A stretch of DNA of 64,000 nucleotides from Agelas oroides (GCA_949130485.1 OX422185.1:5033928-5097927), one strand, 5' to 3'. Numbered from the stretch's first letter, positions 44,990 through 55,601 are shown. Numbers and translations are program-made. Notes: a model not told the origin generated them from the sequence alone.

Positions 44990-45570
44990 TGAGCATGTGC
45001 AAATTTATCAAATAGTTGACCTTAGCATCATAACCCCTGGCGAGCATTTTTTTGAAGTGGGCGAGTGTTTACAATTGTGGAGGGTTGATATTTCAACAAG
45101 ACAGTTCTCTGCATACTTGAACCCCCACTCAGTGCACTTACTACTATACGTACTAGACTGGGGGATGAAGTCTTCAGAGAGGTAGAGGATTTCATCCACA
45201 TCTTCCTTGCTCAGCAACCGAGATACAGTCAGGATCTTACATCGGTGGGGAGAAGGTTTACTAAATGCCATTCTCGCAACAGAAGTTTCATGGTAACAGT
45301 TTGGCAAATTGACGGCTGACAGTCAACCTAAACAAGATCATAACAATTAACACTTGAATTAATAGTTGTACCAACTGGAAAGCTATTTCTAGTTTTATGA
45401 GTGTACCAAGGCTTCTCAGTCTGTATGAGGGGTTACAATATTATGATGCAATATCCATCACTCCTGCATGATACTGATAAGCCATAACAGCAAACAGGAT
45501 GGTTACACATTGATGGTTTTGATGGTGAAGTCCCAAATCGGATTTGTGGCCATGGGGTATTCCCCATGTA
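44990..45570. repeat. Segment paralogous to 40448-41838
   Basis: Carries truncated DED copy 2 and provides the empty site for the 40903 element. Confidence 0.85.
45008..45271 (-). pseudogene. Truncated DED gene copy 2
   Basis: From the ATG at 45271 it reads MAFSKPSPHRCKILTVSRLL to IPQS, identical to residues 1-39 of the full gene. It then runs 48 codons through unrelated sequence to a stop at 45008. The frame is also open for 12 codons upstream to another ATG. A GTACGT lies four bases after the end of homology and could act as a splice donor, in which case this could be a live first exon. It cannot encode a DED by itself. Confidence 0.65.
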
Positions 45571-45860
45571 GATTAGCAATGAAGCACATATAGTGCAAAA
45601 CCCTCCGTTTGATGTGTGTTTTGGGTCACTGAGTGATAATTATGTCATGAAAATGTTTAACGAAGCGTTTTCAGTGAAAGCCACACGACTAAAATCTTGA
45701 AAACGCCATAAACAACCCTATGACACCTCACTTAGAGACGTATAAACGAGGTATGTAGCTGCTAGCGTGGTAACACACACACAAAACAACTACTGTAACC
45801 CTACTGCGCATGCGCGCCGAGGGTTAACTATATAGCTCACAATGCCACTCAACAGTCTTC
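45571..45860. other. Spacer
   Basis: Nothing recognised except a 31-bp palindrome-like TAACCCTACTGCGCATGCGC ... GAGGGTTA near 45797. Confidence 0.4.
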
Positions 45861-45868
45861 CTTATATA

Positions 45869-46369
45869 CTGTGGTTTTATGTAATCTTGCAAAATTGGAT
45901 TTAGAAACGCGTTGTACGATATTGCGCATGCGCCAACGAATTTTCAAAGTTTGTTACTCCCAGACCATTGTGCATGTGCATGATAATAGCTAGGATGGCT
46001 AGTGGCAAGCGGTACTACGCCATACAGACCGAACCATTAGTCTCGCAGAGCCAGACTTTCACTCGAGTGAGTCTGGCTCCACGAGACTACTGAATCACTG
46101 TCAGGGGCTCTAGAGGAAGCAAAAAGTTTCAACCCCTTGGGAATATGATCTCAATAATGCGTGCCTGCACTCGCTCTCCGCCAGAATCCCCGAACATAAG
46201 CACTCGCGCTACAAGGAGCTACATATTTTGACGAGGAGTTGACGCAAGGTTGCTATAACTTGATTCATCTTCCGTAGTTCAAGCACAAGCTCATGACACC
46301 GGTTAGCGCATGCGCAGTCTCGTACAACGTGTTCAAACACAATTTTTGCAAGATTTCGTAAAACCACAG
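45869..46369. mobile_element. Tc1/mariner-like MITE, 501 bp
   Basis: Ends CTGTGGTTTTATGTAATCTT and the diverged inverse AAGATTTCGTAAAACCACAG, flanked by TA. The second subterminal pair GCGTTGTACGA...GCGCATGCGC is also inverted. It interrupts an snRNA-like promoter at its TATA box. Confidence 0.85.
46039..46092. mobile_element. Tiny TAGTCTCG foldback
   Basis: TAGTCTCGCAGAGCCAGACT faces its inverse AGTCTGGCTCCACGAGACTA across ACTCGAGTG, nested in the MITE above. No clear target duplication. Confidence 0.6.
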
Positions 46370-46944
46370 TACCCTGGCTTGTTCGGAACACTTGTGGGTT
46401 TTGTGTGACGTCAGGACATCATGGTTGCTAGGATACCACATAGTTCTGGCCCATGCAATAACACCCGTGCAATATCGTGTGATGTTGCACGGCACAGGAA
46501 TAGGAAAATACTGTTGTAGAAATATGAACTGGATAATAACTAGAAATATACGTATCAGCAGGTATGGCTGGAAATAAGTATAGTGGCCCTTTGACCTGTA
46601 CATAGCAACCACATTTAGAGCTCAAATACCATGCAGCAAACTCATGCACAGTGTTTGGTAAGTTAGCCACTATGGTTCCAATTGTATCACAGCAAAATCG
46701 TACATTTTGAATCAGAACTGGAACCAATCTGATCCAGATCAGATCTGTATCTGTTCTACAAAAACAGCTAAGACATGCTATTCGTACAGGTCTGATACAG
46801 GTATGTGCATACTGATCTGATACTGTCCTGATGCTACTGCAGTACTGATTCAGTTCCGAAAATACGCCCGTAACAGAACTTCTTAGCACCAGAACTGTAT
46901 CGGTCCGAAAATTTTTGGCTGTGTACTGTCAAGGACAAACTGTG

Positions 46945-47014
46945 GACCCAGCTATGAAAACTGGGATTTCCAAAAATTCACTTGTGGTAAGTAGAAAGGA
47001 ACGCTGGGAGAACT
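46945..47014 (-). ncRNA. Sm-class snRNA-like RNA gene (unit 47.0 kb)
   Basis: Sm site AATTTTTGG (46978-46970) and hairpin around CCCAG...CTGGG (46966-46945), with the outer two pairs lost. TATA 62 nt upstream. The variable part contains CTACTTACC 6 nt before the Sm site, complementary to a 5' splice site like the end of U1, though its position is wrong for U1. A paralog is at 54893-54960 with an almost identical variable part. Confidence 0.55.
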
Positions 47015-47040
47015 AGATCGCAATGTCACTCAACAGTCTT

Positions 47041-47140
47041 CCTTATATACCCTGGCTTGTTCGGAACACTTGTGGGTTTTGTGTGACGTCAGTGGTAAAA
47101 TATTCATTGACAGTGTGAGACTATTCATTAGCTATGAATC
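47041..47140 (-). promoter_or_regulatory. snRNA-type promoter (unit 47.0 kb)
   Basis: TATATAAGG (47049-47041), ACCCACAAGTGTTCCGAACA block, perfect CRE (47084-47091), and two ATGAATA motifs. Confidence 0.55.
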
Positions 47141-47160
47141 TAGTTATACACGGGCACATG

Positions 47161-48307
47161 CCAGCACTAGAAAATGTAGAACATTGTGAGGGCGAGCCTA
47201 AGCAAGCAGCTACTATGGCTACACATAAATAGACTAAGCTTCACGCTGAAATCATGAGCTGAATTGCTAGCGTTTATTAGTGCCGTTTAGGCATGGGCCT
47301 TACCTGAAACTGTCTCAAACCAGCGTGTATAATTTGTACGGTCTGCGAGCAGCCTGTCATTGATGGTCGGTCTGTAGCTGTATGCCGTGACAAACAATAA
47401 GCAAGGTGCCGTACGTGCTTCAACTTGAGGCGTCCTGTGCTATGGTTGCCAATGCTGCACTCTGTCAGTAGCCTGCCCTTCACCTATGGAGGCTATACTT
47501 TCGGGAAACATTTATGTGCAATTAAAATTTACGGTATATGGCCACAAACAAACACATGCATCATGCAATGCAGTCCCGCTAGTGTGGGGCTCGCTCAGGC
47601 CCGCTCCAAATAGTGATACACGCAAGGTAAGAATTAGTGCTACGGGATGACATAATCATACCGACTGCCACAGAGGTCCATGGTGAAAGGTCAATTCAAT
47701 TTACACAAGCAGCTTTCGTTTGTTTGGGACGAAACTCACTGAGTAGATACTGCTCAGGTCGGTTAAGGCGGTCCCAAATGTATTACGTGTGACATAGAAG
47801 TATGAGAATGTATTGCAATAACGTATTGCCATAGTTTGTGGAGATTGAATGGCTGCCGCGTGTAAGCTTCTTAGCTTTGCTAGTGTTATTCTCTCGCTGT
47901 TAGTCCGCATTGTTTAGCTTTGTGTTATCGATGGTTGTGAAGTAGGTGGGTCTGACTTACCGAAGGGATGCCATTGAGACCGAGCGCTGGGAGCAGGAGA
48001 GGGAAATATGCCTTGAGCTTCTCGAGCGACGATGACCCATCATCTTTGGCGGTTGATGCGGAAGGTCAGATGGCTAGATTTGTGCCTAAAACTTTGAGAG
48101 TGAGTAGTGGGCTAGTTGTACTAACGTACTGTACCTAGGGACAGAGGCTGTTGTTGCTGTCACTGGAGAGGTGAGCTTTCATAGTCGAAATAAACGCTGA
48201 TTTGAGGCGTAAAAACACTTATATTTCCTTCTTGGAGCTTCAGGTTGTATCTGGTACAGTGTTCCTACACAGATTCAGATAGCTAAAGAAAAGAGCGCTC
48301 GCTCAAT
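47161..48307. other. Spacer with a duplicated segment
   Basis: 47690-47990 is homologous to 48840-49070 (TGAATGGCTGCYGMGTGTARG region). A possible short coding stretch ends near 48099 at TTGAGA followed by GTGAGT, but the only ATG nearby is closed by a stop after about 15 codons. No gene is supported. Confidence 0.4.
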
Positions 48308-48630
48308 ATCCATTTCATCATTCACTACTACACTTCATCTTTCACTACTTCACTTCATTACTCAATACTACCCTTCCTCATTCACTACTACCTTTCATCA
48401 TTCACTACTACACTTAATCATTCACTACTACCCTTCATCATTCACTACTGCACTTCATCTTTCAATACTACACTTCATCATTAAATACTACCCTTCCTCA
48501 TTCACTATTGCCCTTCCTCAATCACTACTACACTTCATCATTCACTGCTACCCTTCATCATTCAAAACTACCCTTCATCATTCACTACTACCCTTCATCA
48601 TTCCCTACTACCCTTCATCATTCACTACTA
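48308..48630. repeat. 20-bp minisatellite, about 16 units
   Basis: The unit TTCACTACTACCCTTCATCA varies at a few positions (CACTTCATCT, CCCTTCCTCA). Confidence 0.9.
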
Positions 48631-48639
48631 TACATAGCA

Positions 48640-49300
48640 AAATATAATTAAGGCACTTAAACTTTGACCCCACCAGATTTGGGGATTGTTGGCATGTTGC
48701 CATTGTAATGCTTGTTAATAAACTACAATCTATTTGCTACTTGGATAATCAATGATTGTTAACTTAGAACATGTACTTTGTCTTCAATACTTGCTCAAAG
48801 TACAAACGGCAGGCAAAAATTGAGCTAACAATCAAAATTGGGGTATGCCTTACTCAGAACGATTAAGGCGGCCTTAAATTTATTATTCGTAAAACAGAAG
48901 TATGCGAGAATATTACATAGTTTCTGAAAATTGAATGGCTGCTGAGTGTAGGCTTCTTAGCTTTGTCATCGTTATTCTGACCGTTAGTCTCTTCTGTATA
49001 ACTTTCTTTTAGCGGTGGTTGTGAACTAGGTATGTCCGAACTTCAGAAGGGATATCACTGAGACCGAAGCATAATTAGCAGGGGTGTCCCATAGGGACTT
49101 TCCCTGGAAATCGCGATCGAAGTTTGCCTGCCGATCGTGTTGAACCTAGCATCGTCACAGAACAGCTTGTATCCCATGCGCAACTGGTTCTACAGAATTG
49201 TTTCTAGCTAATCATCTAAACAACAATGAAAACGTACCTTTGCCGGAAGTTTGGCCACGGATCTCCAGTCATTTCCAATGGATAGCAAGTACTGGCTACT
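48640..49300. other. Spacer and diverged repeat
   Basis: 49075-49270 matches 50885-51085 inside the TTAA-flanked element and the interior of 9180-10093. No gene is supported. Confidence 0.5.
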
Positions 49301-49302
<2 letters not shown>

Positions 49303-49390
<88 letters not shown>

Positions 49391-49394
49391 TCAG

Positions 49395-49428
<34 letters not shown>

Positions 49429-49461
49429 AGTCACACACACACACACACTCACTCACACACA
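49303..49461. repeat. (CA)n microsatellite with CTCAGT interruptions
   Basis: A long CA tract with two TCAGTCACAC interruptions; its right edge is the insertion site of the palindromic element that follows. Confidence 0.95.
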
Positions 49462-49470
49462 CTCACTTGC

Positions 49471-50386
49471 TAGCCTCGTACCCAGGCTCCTCCCCATGTA
49501 GAACAACGGGGAGAGAGCCTGGAAGATTTGATCACATGCCCCATGACGTACCGTGCGTGGTTTTGTGCATGGTTTTGATAATCGAATTATTGCCCACGCA
49601 ATCTGACTCGAAATATTGCCCAGCATTGTAAAATGCTAGACCATCGTTGTTGTTGGAGTTGTGGATGTTGCTGGGACTTACAGATCTGCTGTTTTACCGT
49701 TCAAGAGCTAGCTTGTAGGCTACAATAAGTGCAGCTTCTACCGAGGCTTTTACATAGCCGTGGGTCGTTCGGTTCAACGGGCGCTCGAGACGGTCGCCTT
49801 GTTGATGGTCACAGCGCTGGTTGCTGCTCACTGTGACAGCAAGGGGTCCTTCGAAGGCCACTATGAGTAACTGTGAGTTCTAAAAACTAGTTCCCAGGCT
49901 TGGTCACATAACTAACAAGCAAGAAGCTGGCTGGGGAACGAGCTTTGTAGAACCTACACAGCTTATAGCTTTATTGAACTTGTTTTTAGAACTCACAGTT
50001 ACTCATAGTGGCCTTCGAAGGACCCCTTGCTGTCACAGTGAGCAGCAACCAGCGCTGTGACCATCAACAAGGCGACCGTCTCGAGCGCCCGTTGAACCGA
50101 ACGACCCGCGGCTATGTAAAAGCCTCGGTAGAAGCTGCACTTATTGTAGCCTACAAGCTAGCTCTTGAACGGTAAAACAGCAGATCCGTAAGTCCCAGCA
50201 ACATCCACAACTCTAACAACAACGATGGTCTAGCATTTTACACTGCTGGGCAATATTTTGAGTCAGAGTGCGTGGGCAATAATTCGATTATCAAAACCAC
50301 GCACGGTATGTCACGAGGCACGTGATCAAATCTTCCAGGCTCTCTCCCCGTTGTTCTACATGGGGAGGAGCCTGGGTACGAGGCTA
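49471..50386. mobile_element. 916-bp near-perfect palindromic TAGCCTCG element
   Basis: Arms of about 410 bp (49471-49887 and 49982-50386) are inverted copies with few differences, around a 94-bp centre that itself has TTCCCAGGC/GGCTGGGGAA ends. Flanks are a perfect 9-bp duplication CTCACTTGC. Long inverted repeats with 9-bp duplications point to a Mutator-like non-autonomous element. The high arm identity suggests recent formation or gene conversion between arms. Confidence 0.9.
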
Positions 50387-50715
50387 CTCACTTGCTATTC
50401 TACAAAGGTAAGTAAAAAGCAGCTGACTAGGAGCCTGTAGCTATAGTTGTGGGTGTAATGTTGTTGTAGTTGGTAGTGTAGTAAGTCTAGACACTTATCA
50501 CAGTAAACAACAACTTCTTGTGTTTACTAACAACAAACTGAGGAAGTGATGTAACCAAAAGACAGTAAACCTCTGTATATGGACCAACCAAACTGCCACA
50601 GGCTAAACTAGTCAAAGTTAGCTCAATGGAACTAGAGAAAGAAAGTTGGGTGTCATCATGGTCAACATCAGGTACACTAAATATAGCTAAAGATGCCAGG
50701 ATATTCTAAATTTAA
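50387..50715. other. Spacer
   Basis: Nothing recognised apart from the 9-bp target duplication at its start. Confidence 0.4.
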
Positions 50716-51333
50716 CCCTTTACCCCCGATAGCGCCCGTATGCGCCTGGAATTTTGACAACCTTTAAACCCGATAGCGCCCGTATGCGCCCGAGTTAGCT
50801 TCCGGCTATTTATCGCCACAGCTGCGCGTTTTTGAATTAGTACATAGTTATTATAAGCCACAGGAAGTCGATCGAAACATAATTAGGCGGGGTGTCCCAT
50901 AGGGACTTTCCCCGGAAATCGCGTTCGAAGTTTGGCTGCCGACCGTGTTGAACCCAGCATTGTCACAGAACAGCTTGTATCCTATGCGCAACTGGTTCTA
51001 CAGAATTGTTTCTAGCTAATCATCTAAACAACAATGAAAACGTACCTTCGCTGGGAGTTTGGGCCACGGATTTCCCGTCATTTCCAATGGATAGCGAGTA
51101 CCCGCTTTTCATCCGTTCTGGCTTAGTCGAACTTCACTATCAACTCGTATGACTACTTCCTGAGTAAAGCAGGTTAGTTTTTGATTAAACTAAGCCTAAC
51201 TATCAACCTGTGAACTCAGTTAGTTTACAAGATATAACGCTATCAATCGTCATGATACAAAATCGCCATTTTTCAATATCTTGTCTCGTGGCTACGAGAT
51301 TGATTTCTGCGCATGCGCGTTGGGGGTAAAGAG
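50716..51333. mobile_element. piggyBac-like MITE, 618 bp, TTAA duplication
   Basis: Ends CCCTTTACCCCC and GGGGGTAAAGAG, flanked by TTAA (50712-50715, 51334-51337). The left end repeats CCCGATAGCGCCCGTATGCG with a period of about 43 bp, mirroring the 44-bp repeat at the end of 4673-5322. No transposase frame is present. Confidence 0.85.
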
Positions 51334-51747
51334 TTAACCAAGTGCTGGACTCCTCTAAGAAAGCTTTAGGCGGGGAGTGGTCCCGTCCCGCCCTTTCTGT
51401 AGTGGGCTACGGGTCGGGAGTTTAAAGGGACCGAAACCCGTGGTTTAACGAGGATCGGAAAGGGAACTCCCCTGATGACCAGCAATTCTAGCAAACTAAC
51501 AACTAGTACTGCGTGTAGATAAATATACCATCAGAGGAAAATATTATAATTAGACTACATATAGTCTCACTATTGCATACAATGCACATGTGGAGAACGG
51601 ATCATATGCCAATGTGAGGGGAACATTCAGATGCTATCAAGTAAAAACAAATATTTTAGGTCTGACACACCTGTGGGAGGACGGACGAGTACCCTACCGG
51701 AACCTTATTTTTTATTTTGCATTTTTTATTTCTCTTATCCCTCAAAC
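51334..51747. other. Spacer with dispersed GC-rich repeat
   Basis: 51365-51485 repeats the 23605-23745 sequence (GGCGGGGAGTGGTCCCG, ACGGGTCGGGAGT). A tRNA-derived origin was considered but box A and box B are not convincing. Confidence 0.5.
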
Positions 51748-51856
51748 ACACACAAACACACACAAACACACCCACACCCACACACACAAACACCCACACA
51801 AACACCCACACACAAACACACACAACACACCCACACAAACACCCACACACCCACAC

Positions 51857-51887
<31 letters not shown>

Positions 51888-51890
51888 AGA
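51748..51890. repeat. Degenerate (CA)n / (CCCACA)n
   Basis: CACACAAACACCCACA variants; it ends about 10 bp from the 3' hairpin of the next RNA unit. Confidence 0.95.
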
Positions 51891-51900
51891 TGAAAGTGTG

Positions 51901-51968
51901 GACCTAATTTGACTATTAGGTCTTCCAAAAATTCACCTTACAGGTAGGACACCTCAACATTGATAAAC
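51901..51968 (-). ncRNA. Sm-class snRNA-like RNA gene (unit 51.9 kb)
   Basis: Sm site AATTTTTGG (51933-51925) and hairpin GACCTAAT-AGTCAA-ATTAGGTC (51922-51901), a perfect 8-bp stem with a compensatory G-C to A-T change relative to the AGT/ACT units. TATA 59 nt upstream. The variable part ends CCTACCTGTAAGGTG before the Sm site; CT followed by GTAAGG is a plausible donor, and ACCT/AGGT can pair around it. Confidence 0.65.
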
Positions 51969-51992
51969 TTCTTCCCTGAGCACACCATGCTG

Positions 51993-52070
51993 TCTTATAT
52001 ACCCAGTCCTGTTCCTAACACTTATGGGTTTTGTGGAATACATTCATTGAGCTATGAATCTAGCTATGAG
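51993..52070 (-). promoter_or_regulatory. snRNA-type promoter (unit 51.9 kb)
   Basis: TATATAAGA (52001-51993), ACCCATAAGTGTTAGGAACA block and one ATGAATG motif; no CRE. Confidence 0.5.
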
Positions 52071-52201
52071 CAACTGCTGGGGGTGTTCATCAGACAGACA
52101 TGCATCAACGTAACTGATATTTTGCTAAAATCTGCTAACTATATCCCGTCTAAGAAGGTAAGGTGTTCTGAGCAGTATATCTTGTGACATAGGGTGGGGC
52201 C

Positions 52202-52783
52202 TAGTCTCGTGCCCAGACTATTTTTCACCCGCGGAGGGGAAAAACAGTCTGGTCAACTGCCTATTCAATTTTTGTTCCATGCGCCACGATGGTGGCGCTC
52301 TAATCAGATTGCTTCATGCGAATGACGTCAATACTACAATAAATGGCAACCAAAGAAGGCTAGGCAGTTGAAGTGCTATCCAGGAGACTAAGCCAGGTAG
52401 AACCAGAGAACGACCGGCAAAGGAATGCCAGGACTTCTGTGAACGGGCGGTGTGTGTTTCTGAGCTTGAAAACCAGCAGTGTGAAGTTCCTGAGGCTTTC
52501 AAATGTCGATAAGATTGTCTCAGGGCTTTCTGAGGTTGACAGAGGCTTCACGTTTGTGAATCTTCGCTTCATGGTGTTCGGAAGCTCCGAGAAGGATGAT
52601 CCCTGCAACGAGCCGTCTCTTTAGAGCTCTTTCATAGTTTCAAGCTTTGTGCGACGTCACATAACACATTTTTGAAGACGTTGCGTCACCAATTTTTAAA
52701 ACGCACGGAACAAAAATTGAATAGGCAATTGACCAGACTACTTTTCCCCTCTGCGTGCAAAAAATAGTCTGGGCACGAGACTA
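52202..52783. mobile_element. TAGTCTCG-type element, 582 bp, with an internal frame
   Basis: Inverted ends of about 75 bp start TAGTCTCGTGCCCAGACTAT. Flanks are a perfect 9-bp duplication GGTGGGGCC (52193-52201, 52784-52792). The interior on the plus strand, 52373-52624, reads SRRLSQVEPENDRQRNART and onward for 83 codons to a stop, with GC content and codon texture unlike the AT-rich surroundings. It may be a captured host gene fragment; no domain is recognised. Confidence 0.85.
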
Positions 52784-52865
52784 GGTGGGGCCACCCTCAA
52801 ATTGGACAGTTTCAATTACCATAGTATCATGTGAATGACATCAGGTGGACGTCAGGTGGATGAGT

Positions 52866-52888
52866 GTGTGTGTGTGTGTGTGTGTGTG
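52866..52888. repeat. Short (GT)n
   Basis: About eleven GT units followed by a G-rich run. Confidence 0.9.
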
Positions 52889-52889
52889 A

Positions 52890-53320
52890 GGGGGGGAGGG
52901 GGGAGCATATTCAAATAACACAAGGAATACTCTTGACTACAAAGCAGCTTTACATAGACAGACGTAGCTAACATGGCCTGCACTGCGAGCTACACCATGT
53001 TCATGGCAACATGGTGCTGTTCAGAGCCATCAGGCCTTGACTTTGAAGCTGCTTGTGGTTCTGTTGTACGTTACTGTTGGTCCAATTATTTGTTCCCCCA
53101 TCATGGTTAAATGCAGAAACAATTGAAAGGGCATCCACCCAGACTTGTAAGGTGTTCCGCCCATGGGTGCTTTTCTGTGAGACCCAAGTGCACATGTTGT
53201 AAGAAGGCATCTACAAACTGAAGTAGCTTCTTACCTCAGATATGCATGGCATTTGAGGCAGTAAACTTTGACCAAAGGCAGGGTAGGCACTCTTTTGCGA
53301 GACTAAGGCATATCCTATAA
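52890..53320. other. Spacer
   Basis: No gene, RNA or repeat recognised. Confidence 0.4.
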
Positions 53321-53890
53321 TAGCCTCGTTCCCAGGTTCTTGTGTGGGGGAGGAGGAAAGAGAGCCTGGTACACACTGTTTACGCATGCGCCAAGTTCCC
53401 TTGGTAACCTGCATACTACTCCACTACACTAAAATTACGGTCAATTTCTGTTTACCTGCTGAAAGGCTGCACTACGCAGTTAGATTACCAGTGGGACACA
53501 TACGGGTGGTTTTGAAGTCATAAACAATATCATTTTGACGGTAACAGTCTCCATTGCTAAACGAAGCAATTGGTGAACTTCAAAGCGAAAGGTTGCATCA
53601 TTCACGTGCTGCAGCATTTAGCTGGAATGGATGACCGCGTGGACAACTCCTGCAAGTGAAGAGCTGAGTACCTTCGTCGCTCCCTCGTCATCGTCCACAC
53701 AGAGCGTGGTCAGTGGCAGGTATCTTTTATACGGGAGAAGTCGGCGTGCCTCACCGAGGTTAGTGCAACAGAGCATATTTGACGGAAATTTCCAAATATC
53801 CAGAAATCCTGGGGGAACTGAGCATGCGCAAACAGTGTGTACCAGGCTCTTTTTTCTCCGCCCATGCACGAGAGCCTGGGAACGAGGCTA
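53321..53890. mobile_element. Complete 570-bp TAGCCTCG-family element
   Basis: Ends TAGCCTCGTTCCCAGGTTCT and GCCTGGGAACGAGGCTA with about 75-bp inverted repeats (GAGCCTGGTACACACTGTTT inward). Flanks ATCCTATAA and ATCCTATAT form a 9-bp duplication with one mismatch. This is the best reference for the copies at 10555, 18008, 34950 and 39255. Confidence 0.85.
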
Positions 53891-54892
53891 ATCCTATATA
53901 TCTTAAAAGCTCGGTACAGTTGCCACAATTAGAAACAGTACTGACATGTATAGGTATGATCACCACATCTCCAAAAGGCAAGTCCCAACGTTTATACAAA
54001 TGAAGTCACCAAGTGCAGAGGACACCAAGTGCAGAGGCCTGTCATTTCAATCAATGACAGGCCTCATCAGCTGCACCATGGTGATCAACAGACAAAATTG
54101 AAGGCCTCGGGAATCAGAGTGGTCTAGCCAAAGACAAGAGGATTCCTTTAGCTACAAGAAATGACTGCCAGTAGAAAAAAAAATAACACACAGGGAAATA
54201 ATAGATATCTTACCTAGGTACAATACCATGAAATGCCAGCTACAATCATTGTCTGGTATCTTACTGGGTACATGCAGCAAAATGTCAGTTACGTACAGTC
54301 CAAAATAAATTTTATCTACCACAAAATGTCAGCTACTATCAATAAATGTCAGGTACGTACCATATCTAGAAATGTTAGGTACATATCCTACAGCAGGTAT
54401 ACATGAAACTGTCAGCAGGTATGGCTGGAATAAGTATAGTGGCCCTTTGACCTACATATTGCGTGTACATAGCAACCACATTTAGAGCTCAAATACCATG
54501 CAGCAAACTCGTGCAGTACTTGGTAAGTTAGCCACTATGGTTCCAATTGTATCACAGCAAAATCGTACGTTTTGAATCAGAACTGGAACCAATCTGATCC
54601 AGATCTGTACCCAGGAACGCAACGGAACTTTTTGGCAACGGGTCTGATACCGAACTGTAAATCGGATCTGTATCAGTTCTGCAGCTCTGTATCAGTTCGA
54701 CAAAAACAGCCCTAAGACATGCTAAGACATACTATTCGTACAGGTCTGATACAGATATGTGCGTATACTGCTGTCCTGATGCTACTGCAGTACTGATTCA
54801 GTTCCGAAAATACGCCTGTAACAGAACTTCTTGGCAACGGAACTGTATTGGTCCGAAAATTTTTGGCTGTGTACTGTCAAGGATAAACTGTG
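53891..54892. repeat. Paralogous spacer
   Basis: 53891-54440 matches 39802-40300, and 54416-54892 matches 46555-46944. No gene is supported. Confidence 0.7.
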
Positions 54893-54960
54893 GACCCAGC
54901 TATGAAAACTGGGATTTCCAAAAATTCACTTGTGGTAAGTAGAAACGCTGGGAGAACTAG
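54893..54960 (-). ncRNA. Sm-class snRNA-like RNA gene (unit 54.9 kb)
   Basis: Paralog of the 47.0-kb unit: Sm site 54926-54918, hairpin 54914-54893, TATA 58 nt upstream. The two differ by a 5-bp deletion in the GTTCCTTTCTAC part and a few substitutions, while Sm site and hairpin are unchanged. Confidence 0.55.
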
Positions 54961-54984
54961 ATCGCAACGTCACTCAACAGCTGT

Positions 54985-55110
54985 CCTTATATACCCTGGC
55001 TTGTTCGGAACACTTGTGGGTTTTGTGTGACGTCGTGGTAAAATATTCATTGATAGTGTGAGACTATTCATTATCTATGAATCTATTCATTAGCTATGAA
55101 TCTAATTATA
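54985..55110 (-). promoter_or_regulatory. snRNA-type promoter (unit 54.9 kb)
   Basis: TATATAAGG (54993-54985), ACCCACAAGTGTTCCGAACA block, CRE altered to TGACGTCG, and three or four ATGAATA motifs. Confidence 0.55.
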
Positions 55111-55570
55111 CATGGGAACCACATGCCAACATGGACTTGGAAGCTAGTAATTAGTGATACACGTAAGAATTAGTGCTACGTGATGACATAATCATTCTGA
55201 CTGCCATAGAGGCCCATAGTGAAAGGTGAAGTCAATTTACACAAGCAGCTTTTGTTTGTTTGGGATGAAATTCACTGAGTGGATACTGCTAGTGAGCTCT
55301 AGATCGCCTGCTATAGCTCTTCGTTACTCCCGAAGCATTCGAGTGTTTCCTTGGGAATCCCCAACGGAAAATTCTGTGTATCATAAAATACCCTAGAGGT
55401 CGAGAAGAAGCTGTGTTTATCCGTCAGACCAGGGATACCCTGAACAGAGACTGTGGGACACTCCCAGCAGAATTTACTCCTGTTTTGTTTAATTAGATCG
55501 CTTCCTGTATTAGTCTCCACCCCTCCTTTACTCTTTTATACCACAGTTTTGTCAGTTTTTGTCATTTGCA
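55111..55570. other. Spacer, part homologous to 47.6-47.8 kb
   Basis: 55140-55290 matches 47620-47760 (GACTGCCATAGAGGCCCATA region). No gene is supported. Confidence 0.5.
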
Positions 55571-55601
55571 CTGAAGAAGGCACTTGCATAGGTGCCGAAA
55601 C
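55571..55601 (+). other. CTGAAGA-stem-GAAA motif (hammerhead-core-like)
   Basis: CTGAAGA, then GGCAC/GTGCC stem, then GAAAC. Same order as at 28461-28487. The GAAAC-GTC neighbourhood resembles sequences at 3' ends of animal retroelements; helices I and III are not apparent, so self-cleavage is uncertain. Confidence 0.3.

Larger units (their letters stand above)
45861..46416 (-). pseudogene. snRNA-like promoter remnant split by a transposon
   Basis: TATATAAGGAAGACTGTTGA (minus strand, from 45868 down) matches the 47.0-kb unit, and CACAAGTGTTCCGAACAAGC plus the CRE (46370-46416) lie on the far side of a 501-bp MITE. No Sm site or hairpin follows downstream, so only a dead promoter remains. Confidence 0.6.
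46555..47160. repeat. Segment paralogous to 54416-55130
   Basis: The two copies share CAGGTATGGCTGGAATAAG to the end of an snRNA-like unit. The interior has quasi-palindromic GATCCAGATC and TGATACAG phrases; the 54-kb copy has additional ones. Confidence 0.85.

Noticed and set aside
46908..46918. Sm-like AATTTTTGG on the plus strand (also 54855-54865)
   Set aside because: No hairpin follows and no TATA or proximal block precedes it on that strand; it lies in a low-complexity segment near a minus-strand unit.
47969..48100. Possible first exon ending at TTGAGA|GTGAGT
   Set aside because: From the ATG at 47969 the frame closes after about 15 codons; the longer open frame lacks an ATG, and the homologous segment at 49030 is not open.
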